DNA from: Clostridiales bacterium VE202-21
GTDB lineage: Bacteria > Bacillota > Clostridia > Lachnospirales > Lachnospiraceae
Length of the DNA stretch: 51,249 nt
Assembly (NCBI GenBank): GCA_000509105.1
Contig: BAIF02000108.1
Location: forward strand, 1-51,249
Direction of reading: 5' to 3'
The notes under the pieces were generated by a model. It was not told where the DNA came from and made no database searches. It saw only the letters and a program-made list of their open reading frames with translations. Shown piece after piece: positions 44,895 to 51,249 of the stretch; position 1 is the stretch's first letter; the number at the start of each line of letters is the position of its first letter. The position numbers and the translations under genes were made by a program.

Positions 44895-46517
44895 ATGATT
44901 ACAATAACAGGTAAAAGCGTATTTGGCGGTGTATCCATCGGAAAGCTCTCATTTTATAAGAGGAACCAAAAAGTGATCAAGCGGTCACACGTTGATGATG
45001 TGGAGGCGGAATGCATCCGTTTTCAGGAGGCAAAGGCCGAGGCAGTTGAACAGCTCAAAGGGCTGTATGACAAAGCGCTTGAGGATGTGGGCGAAGCGAA
45101 TGCCATGATTTTTGAGATACACCAGATGATGCTGGAAGATTTGGATTATATTGAATCAATCGAAAATATTATACGTACCCAGGAAGTAAATGCAGAATTT
45201 GCCGTAGCAACAACGGCGGACAACTTTGCGCAGATGTTTGCTTCTATGGATGATGCATATATGCAGGGGCGTGCGGCGGACGTAAAGGATGTATCCGAGC
45301 GTGTACTGGACATCCTCTGCGGTGTGGGAGAAAGTATGGCTCAGACGGATGAGCCGTGTATTATTGCGGCGGATGATCTGGCCCCCAGCGAGACTGTACA
45401 GTTGGACAAGAGCAAGGTCCTTGGATTTGCAACCATGTATGGTTCTTCCAATTCCCATACGGCAATTCTGGCAAGAACGATGAACATTCCTGCAGTCATT
45501 GGCCTGGGCGAGGAACTAGCGGCCCAGTATGACGGCAGAATGGCAATAATTGACGGTTTTACCGGAATGCTGTATATTGACCCGGACGAGACGACGCTGG
45601 CAAAGATGCAAGAAAAGCGGGCAAAGGATCTGGAACAGAAGGCCCTCCTGGAACAGCTGAAAGGCAAAGAGAATGTAACAAAGAGCGGCCAGAAGATGAA
45701 TGTATATGCTAATATTGGCAATGTATCCGATGTTGGCGCTGTCCTGAAGAATGATGCAGGCGGAATCGGCCTGTTCCGGAGTGAATTCTTATACCTGGAG
45801 AACGACACGTTTCCATCCGAGGAGCAGCAGTTTACAGTGTATAAACAGGTTGCGGAAAATATGGCTGGCAAAAAGGTTATTATCCGTACGCTGGACATAG
45901 GAGCAGATAAACAGGTTGATTACTTCGGGCTGGACAAGGAAGAGAATCCGGCGCTGGGATACCGTGCAATCCGTATCTGTCTGACAAGAACAGAGATCTT
46001 TAAGACACAGCTGCGTGCGCTTTACCGTGCAGCTATGTTCGGTAATATCTCCATTATGTTTCCGATGATCATTTCAGTTGATGAAATATACAAGATCAAA
46101 GAGATTATTGCAGAAGTGCAGAGTGAACTGAAGGCGGAGGGAATTCCGTTTAAAGAGAATGTAGAGACCGGTGTGATGATTGAGACACCTGCATCTGTCA
46201 TGATCAGCAGGGAACTGGCCAAAGAAGTAGACTTTTTCAGCGTGGGTACAAATGATCTGACCCAGTATACGCTGGCGATTGACAGGCAGAATTCCAAACT
46301 GGATGCATTCTATGATCCACATCATCCGGCAGTGCTTGCAATGATCAGGATGGCAGCTGAGAATGCTCATGCAGAGGGCAAGTGGATTGGTATCTGTGGT
46401 GAACTGGGAGCCGATCTGGAACTGACGGAAGAATTCCTGAAGATGGGGCTTGACGAGCTTTCCGTATCTCCCTCTATGATACTTCCGCTGAGAAAGCGAA
46501 TCAGAGAATGCGAATAG
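44895..46517 (+). CDS. ptsI: PTS enzyme I (phosphoenolpyruvate--protein phosphotransferase)
   Basis: It transfers phosphate from phosphoenolpyruvate to HPr. The 540-residue protein has the phospho-histidine in GSSNSHTAILAR (His188), GIGLFRSEFLYL, and the PEP-binding C-terminal domain with FSVGTNDLTQYTLAIDR and the active-site cysteine in GICGELGAD. The ATG at 44895 follows AAGGGAAGG. It is 40 bases after ptsH and ten before the RpiR-family gene. Confidence 0.97.
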   Translation: MITITGKSVFGGVSIGKLSFYKRNQKVIKRSHVDDVEAECIRFQEAKAEAVEQLKGLYDKALEDVGEANAMIFEIHQMMLEDLDYIESIENIIRTQEVNAEFAVATTADNFAQMFASMDDAYMQGRAADVKDVSERVLDILCGVGESMAQTDEPCIIAADDLAPSETVQLDKSKVLGFATMYGSSNSHTAILARTMNIPAVIGLGEELAAQYDGRMAIIDGFTGMLYIDPDETTLAKMQEKRAKDLEQKALLEQLKGKENVTKSGQKMNVYANIGNVSDVGAVLKNDAGGIGLFRSEFLYLENDTFPSEEQQFTVYKQVAENMAGKKVIIRTLDIGADKQVDYFGLDKEENPALGYRAIRICLTRTEIFKTQLRALYRAAMFGNISIMFPMIISVDEIYKIKEIIAEVQSELKAEGIPFKENVETGVMIETPASVMISRELAKEVDFFSVGTNDLTQYTLAIDRQNSKLDAFYDPHHPAVLAMIRMAAENAHAEGKWIGICGELGADLELTEEFLKMGLDELSVSPSMILPLRKRIRECE

Positions 46518-46526
46518 AAAAAGACA

Positions 46527-47351
46527 ATGCATATTTTATATCAGCGTTTGATCACCACAATTAATGAGGAGATTGTCGGTACCACAGAATACCACATCGC
46601 CAGTCTGATGCTGGAGAATATCAACCAGCTGTATCAGATACCGATCGGGGAGATGGCTGCCCTGTGCAGTGTATCAAAGTCTACGGTATCCAAGTTTGTG
46701 AGAAGGATTGGTTTTGACGACTATACGGATTTCAAGCTGGAGGCCATGCGCCAGCGTGAAAAGGATGTTTATATCCGGGGCGGAGATTCGGTGAATATCA
46801 CGGACTATATTCTGGAGTACGGGATGGACCGTTATGTTCAGGTGCTGACGAATGATATCAGGAATCAGGCGGCCTCCATCGATACGGAAAGGATAGAACG
46901 CCTCGTGGAGGATATCCACGGTTATAAGAAAATTGCCGCTTTTGGGGAGATTTATTCCGAGACGGCAGCGTTGAATTTTCAATACAAAATGTCCTACTAC
47001 AGAAAATATGTCTATACAACGATTAATGACAGGAAGCAGGAGCATTATATTGCAGAGGCCGGCGCAGATACACTGCTTTTAATTTTCTCGAATTCAGGGC
47101 GCTATATCAGCACGTTTTCTAAACTGGACGGAGAACCTGAAAAAGAATGTTTTAATAAAACAAAAGCAAGGGTAGTTCTGATTACATCTAACACAAAGAT
47201 GGAAAAGGATCCGAGAGTGGATATGTGCATTTTTCTAAAATACGGGGAGCGGGTTCAGAATCATCCGATTCTTTATCAGTTCCTAATCGAACAGATTACG
47301 GCAAGGTATCAGAATAAGTACGGCTTTCCTGAGGATGTAATCATTGATTAA
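46527..47351 (+). CDS. MurR/RpiR family transcriptional regulator
   Basis: A 274-residue regulator with an N-terminal HTH_6 domain (about 15-80; IPIGEMAALCSVSKSTVSKFVRRIGFDDYTDFKLEA) and a C-terminal SIS sugar-phosphate-binding domain (about 125-240; KIAAFGEIYSETAALNFQYKM, LLLIFSNSGRYIS). Such proteins sense phosphosugars. It lies between ptsI and a GH95/PTS pair, so it probably responds to the phosphosugar delivered by the downstream permease. The ribosome-binding site is poor (AGAAAAAG), hinting at translational coupling to ptsI. Confidence 0.92.
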   Translation: MHILYQRLITTINEEIVGTTEYHIASLMLENINQLYQIPIGEMAALCSVSKSTVSKFVRRIGFDDYTDFKLEAMRQREKDVYIRGGDSVNITDYILEYGMDRYVQVLTNDIRNQAASIDTERIERLVEDIHGYKKIAAFGEIYSETAALNFQYKMSYYRKYVYTTINDRKQEHYIAEAGADTLLLIFSNSGRYISTFSKLDGEPEKECFNKTKARVVLITSNTKMEKDPRVDMCIFLKYGERVQNHPILYQFLIEQITARYQNKYGFPEDVIID

Positions 47352-47384
47352 TCTTATGTATTGCTGTAAAGATTAGGATAAAAT

Positions 47385-47443
47385 AACAGAAGTTTTGAGA
47401 GAGTTTCCATTTTGCGAACTTTTTCGGAACTTCTGTTTTTTTT
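47385..47443 (+). terminator. Hairpin and T-run after the RpiR gene
   Basis: AACAGAAGTT (47385-47394) pairs with AACTTCTGTT (47428-47437) around a 33-nt loop, and a run of T follows. A TATAAT lies at 47446-47451, just after, and the hairpin overlaps the -35 region (TTCGGA, 47423-47428) of that promoter. It may be both terminator and operator. Confidence 0.55.
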
Positions 47444-47451
47444 GCTATAAT
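47423..47451 (+). promoter_or_regulatory. Predicted promoter of the GH95-PTS unit
   Basis: TTCGGA (weak -35), a 17-base spacer and a perfect TATAAT (47446-47451), about 33 bases before the GH95 ATG. The spacer contains the T-run of the preceding hairpin. Confidence 0.5.
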
Positions 47452-47483
47452 GGCCTCAGAAATTTGAAGGAAGGAGAATTGCG

Positions 47484-49819
47484 ATGAATGAGATCTGGTT
47501 TCGGAACGAAGCAGAGGAGTGGACAGAGGCATTTCCCATCGGAAACGGTTTTATGGGCGCTATGGTCTTTGGCAGGACATCTGTTGAACGGATACAGGTG
47601 AATGAGGATTCTGTCTGGTCAGGCGGATACATGGAACGGGTCAATCCGGATGCAAAAGAGCATCTGCATGAAGTGAGGCAGCTGCTAAAGGAGGGCAGAG
47701 TGCAGGAGGCGGAACTTCTGGCTTCCCGCAGTATGTATGCATCCTATCCCCATATGAGGCACTATCAGACATTGGGAGATGTATGGATTGATTTTTTTCA
47801 TACACGCGGCAGGCAGATCGTGAAGAAGAAAGAGAACGGAACTTCGTTTGTGGAGTATGAACCGCCGGTATTCGAAGGATATCGAAGAAGACTGAATCTG
47901 GAGGATGCAATGGGCAGCATTGCATATAAGACGGAGAAGGGATCTGTAAAAAGAGAATTTTTTGCCTCTGCCCCGGCACACAGGTTCTGGTTTATAAAAT
48001 GTACGCAGATGCAGATGAGGTGTTGGATTTTGAGGTTTCACTTACCCGAAAAGACAACCGATCGGGAAGGGGGTCGTCTTTTTGCGACGGTACAGAAGCA
48101 CTGGGAGACGATGCGATCCGCCTGTACGGTAAAAACGGTGCGGATAACGGGATCGCCTTTGAGATGGCGGTGCGGATTGCCTCAAAAGGAGGGCGCAGGT
48201 ACCGCATGGGCAGTCATATCATCGTAGAGGGCGCGAAGGAGGCGGTGCTTTTTATAACCGGCAGGACCACTTACCGGAGCGAAGATCCAGCCGCGTGGTG
48301 TATGGAAACCTTGAAGGCAGCCGGTACCCAGCCTTATGAAAAGTTAAAAAAACAGCATCTCGATGATTATCATGCACTTTATAACAGCAGTGTACTGGAG
48401 CTCGGGAAGGAGGAGGAATTTGAGAGGCTTTCCACCCCGGAACGTCTTGCCCGGATGAGGAACGGGGAGGAGGATGTTGGTCTGGTAAATCTACATTATA
48501 ATTTTGCAAGGTACCTATTGATCAGTTCCAGCCGTGAAAACAGCTTGCCTGCCAATCTGCAGGGAATCTGGAACGAAGACTTTGAGCCGGCCTGGGGCTC
48601 CAAATATACGATCAATATTAATATACAGATGAATTACTGGATGGCGGAAAAGACGGGGCTTTCCCGGCTGCACATGCCGCTATTGGAGCACCTGAAAACG
48701 ATGCGGCCGCATGGGCAGGAGACCGCGGAGAAAATGTATGGAGCGCGCGGATTCTGCTGCCACCACAATACAGACATCTGGGGGGACTGCGCACCGCAGG
48801 ACAGCCATGTGTCGGCAACTATATGGCCAATGGGCGGGGCCTGGCTCTGTCTTCATATTATTGAACATTATCTGTATACAAAAGACCGTGAATTTATGGA
48901 AGAATTTTATGGAATACTGAGGGACAGCGTACAATTTTTCGCAGATTATATGGTGCAGGACGAGCAGGGATACTGGATGACAGGGCCGAGCAGTTCCCCG
49001 GAAAATATCTATATGAATGAGCAGGGAGAATGCGGGTGTCTCTGTATGGGGCCTGCCATGGATTCGGAAATCCTCAGGGAACTGTTTGGCGGATATATCA
49101 GGATCACAGAAGAACTTGGCCTGGAAGACGAACTGGAAAAAGATGTGAAAATACGCCTGGAAGGGCTGCCCCCCATCGAAGTCGGAAAATACGGACAGAT
49201 TCAGGAATGGCGGAAGGACTATGAAGAAATGGAGATCGGACACCGCCACATCTCCCAGCTGTTTGCCCTCTACCCTGCAGCGCAGATACGCCCGGACACA
49301 ACGCCCGGGCTGGCGCAGGCAGCGCTTCATACTCTGGAGAGACGCCTGAGTCATGGAGGCGGACATACGGGATGGAGCAAGGCCTGGATTATTCTGTTTT
49401 ACGCACGGCTCCGGGACGGAGAAAAAGCGTGGAAGAATCAGCGTGAGCTGCTGACTGGCGCCACGTTGGATAACCTGTTCAACACGCATCCGCCATTCCA
49501 GATAGACGGAAACTTTGGGGGCGCCTGCGGTCTGCTGGAAATGCTGGTGCAGGATTTTGAAGATATCGTCTTTCTGCTCCCGGCCCTCCCCCAGGCATTA
49601 AAAAATGGAAAGGTGCAGGGAATCCGCTTGAAGTGCGGATGTATTCTGGATCTGGAGTGGAAAGACTCACAGATTACAGAGATCAGGCTGCTGGGACTCC
49701 GAGATTCTGCAGTTATATTTGCAGACAGAACAGGACAGCGGCAGAAGATTAAGTTTCAAAAGGAACAGAGTATGACTTTTGATTTTACGGAATTGAGCGA
49801 AGGAGGATTTAACGAATGA
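47484..49819 (+). pseudogene. GH95 family glycosidase (alpha-L-fucosidase-like), frameshifted
   Basis: Intracellular-type glycoside hydrolase of family 95. The first frame starts MNEIWFRNEAEEWTEAFPIGNG, the GH95 N-terminus, with no signal peptide, and runs to about 47980 (FFASAPAH). The second frame then continues with QVLVYKMYADADEVLDF through the catalytic (alpha/alpha)6 barrel (NLQGIWNEDFEPAWGSKYTININIQMNYW, HHNTDIWGD, GHTGWSKAWIILF, QIDGNFGG) to the stop at 49819. Adding one base in CACAGG (about 47980) gives 778 residues, typical for GH95. Family members cleave alpha-1,2-fucose or, in some, alpha-galactose. AAGGAG precedes the ATG. The stop overlaps the PTS gene by 4 bases. It may be a sequencing loss. 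Confidence 0.85.
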
Positions 49820-51249
49820 AGTACGAAAAAATGATCGAAGAGATTGTAGAAAAAATCGGCGGAAGAGACAATATAACCAGCGTCTACCACTGTGCGACAC
49901 GGCTGCGCCTTCAACTGAAGAACGAAGCGGCAGCGGATGACGAAGCGGTGAAAGCAATTGAAGGTGTTCTATCCATCGTGAAAAGCGGCGGCCAGTATCA
50001 GATCGTGATCGGACAGCACGTAGGGGATGTCTACAAAGAAATGCTGGCCATGCTGGGGGCGGACGGCGAAAAGACGGAAGTAAGAGATGCCAAAGAATTC
50101 AAAGAAGAAATGAAGAAGAAAAAGGTAACAAACCAGTTTATCGATCTGATATCAGGCGTATTCACGCCAATTCTGGGAATGCTTACCGCAACCGGTGTAA
50201 TCAAAGGTCTTCTGGCACTGCTTACCGCGACCGGCCTGCTTTCAACCGCATCGGGTACTTATCAGATCCTGAACATTGTGGGCGACTGCTTTTTCAACTT
50301 TCTGCCGGTATTCCTTGGATACACCGCGATGAAGAAATTCGGGGGCACGCCGTTTATCGGAATGGCCATTGGAGCAGCGCTGGTTTACCCATCCCTCACA
50401 ACGATTATGGCAGGAGAACCGCTTTACACACTGTTTGCAGGAACCATTTTTGAATCTCCGGTCTACGTAACATTCCTGGGAATTCCGGTCATTCTGATGA
50501 ACTATGCAAGCTCTGTGATACCGGCGATTGTGACATGTTACTTTGCTGCAAAAGTGGAAAAATTCTTTGCAAAGAGGATGAGCGACTTGTTCAAGACTTT
50601 TGCTGTACCGGCGCTTACCCTCATCATCAGCATTGTCCTGGCGTTTTTGATTATCGGGCCGGTTGCAAGTTTTGCGAGCAGCCTGCTTGGAGCCGCATTT
50701 ACGGCATTATTTGATCTCAACGCGACTATTAGCGGTTTCTTATATGGCGCGTTAATTCAGGTATGTGTTATGTTCGGCGTACACTGGGGATTCGTTGCAA
50801 TTTCTGTAAATAATCTGGCGACCATGGGATTCGACCCGATCACAATCGCAGGTCTCTCTTCCGCATTTGCACAGGCAGGAGTGGTACTGATGATTATGCT
50901 CAAAACAAGAAATAAAAAGCTCAAAAGCGTATGCGGCCCTGCAATCCTTTCAGCCATGGTAGGTATTACAGAACCAGCAATCTATGGTGTCACACTGCAG
51001 TTCAAAAAGCCGTTTATCCTGGCGTGCCTGGCTTCTGGTATTGGTGGGGCAATCATAGGATTCGGCGGAGTAAAACAATATTTCTATGGAACAAACGGGA
51101 TCTTCGGATGGCTGCAGGTTATCAATCCGGAGACGGGATTTGACTCATCGGTTGTGGCGGCTATTATCGCATGTATCGTAAGTTTTGCTGCGGCAATTAT
51201 CCTGATGGCAGTATTTGGGAAAAACTCGGTGCCGCAGGATCAAAAATAA
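49816..51249 (+). CDS. PTS transporter subunit EIIBC (glucose/glucoside family)
   Basis: A 477-residue sugar permease that phosphorylates its substrate during uptake. The EIIB domain (about 1-80) has the phosphocysteine in YHCATRLRLQL (Cys26), and the EIIC domain (about 105-470) has roughly ten hydrophobic segments and the GITEPAIYGV motif. There is no EIIA domain in the protein; it must use one encoded elsewhere. The ATG overlaps the GH95 stop codon (ATGA), so uptake and hydrolysis genes are translationally coupled. Glycosidase partner and RpiR regulator suggest a disaccharide substrate, identity unknown. The stop codon is the last codon in the window. Confidence 0.93.
   Translation: MKYEKMIEEIVEKIGGRDNITSVYHCATRLRLQLKNEAAADDEAVKAIEGVLSIVKSGGQYQIVIGQHVGDVYKEMLAMLGADGEKTEVRDAKEFKEEMKKKKVTNQFIDLISGVFTPILGMLTATGVIKGLLALLTATGLLSTASGTYQILNIVGDCFFNFLPVFLGYTAMKKFGGTPFIGMAIGAALVYPSLTTIMAGEPLYTLFAGTIFESPVYVTFLGIPVILMNYASSVIPAIVTCYFAAKVEKFFAKRMSDLFKTFAVPALTLIISIVLAFLIIGPVASFASSLLGAAFTALFDLNATISGFLYGALIQVCVMFGVHWGFVAISVNNLATMGFDPITIAGLSSAFAQAGVVLMIMLKTRNKKLKSVCGPAILSAMVGITEPAIYGVTLQFKKPFILACLASGIGGAIIGFGGVKQYFYGTNGIFGWLQVINPETGFDSSVVAAIIACIVSFAAAIILMAVFGKNSVPQDQK

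Noticed and set aside
1..51249. CRISPR arrays, tRNA or rRNA genes
   Set aside because: I found no regularly spaced direct repeats and no sequence resembling a tRNA cloverleaf or conserved rRNA segments.

Overview
The window is chromosomal DNA of a Gram-positive anaerobe of the Clostridia, most likely a gut Lachnospiraceae. Pointers are the gene order rpmE, DUF1385, prmC, prfA; a PolC-type replicative polymerase started from TTG; a DUF4364 gene; an indolepyruvate:ferredoxin oxidoreductase operon; strong GGAGG ribosome-binding sites; and sigma-A promoters close to TTGACA-17-TATAAT. I see no rRNA, tRNA, CRISPR array, transposase or prophage. Almost everything is ordinary chromosomal content; the unusual material lies between genes.

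Layout. 1-715: no gene, but two very long hairpin-forming elements. 716-4419 (minus): Leloir operon galK-galE-galT, divergent from an AraC-type regulator at 4675. 5508-9899: MATE exporter, polysaccharide deacetylase, tcdA, rarA. 9876-12455 (minus): malic enzyme, a frameshifted radical SAM gene, DUF4364. 12456-13151: a long rho leader carrying two tandem copies of an unrecognised structured RNA, then rho. 14569-19017: TSUP transporter (minus), then rpmE-DUF1385-prmC-prfA. 19134-23219: VanZ-like protein, ABC exporter, DUF2156 protein. 23311-25614: an aminotransferase and a frameshifted hisC. 25746-26773: an XRE regulator divergent from a small membrane protein. 26842-33757: ispG-polC, then glyA. 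33988-39892: operon paaK-iorA-iorB-ACT-paaK-ACT for oxidative decarboxylation of aromatic 2-oxo acids to aryl-acyl-CoA and acids. 40271-44404: cold-shock protein, two Rrf2 regulators, O-acetylhomoserine sulfhydrylase, cysK. 44597-51249: ptsH, ptsI, RpiR regulator, a frameshifted GH95 glycosidase and a PTS EIIBC permease that ends exactly at the window edge.

How it works together. The right end reads as a sugar-uptake locus: general PTS proteins (HPr and enzyme I), a sugar-phosphate-sensing RpiR regulator, a cytoplasmic GH95 hydrolase and a coupled permease. The gal operon feeds galactose into glycolysis. The ior operon ferments aromatic amino acids, yielding reduced ferredoxin, with two ligases and two ACT-domain sensors alternating. 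The Rrf2 pair probably links sulfur supply and Fe-S status to the cysteine and homocysteine genes that follow.

What stands out. (1) The tandem ~175-nt RNA in the rho leader. (2) Several long intergenic palindromes, including a perfect 46-bp inverted repeat, a near-perfect ~60-bp one and a three-way-junction element. Some of them share a GGGGACGC-type motif near their ends. (3) A small dispersed palindrome family, one copy of which supplies the C-terminus of HisC. (4) Three otherwise healthy genes each broken by loss of one base, which may be assembly error. (5) An HPr with Arg in place of the regulatory Ser46.
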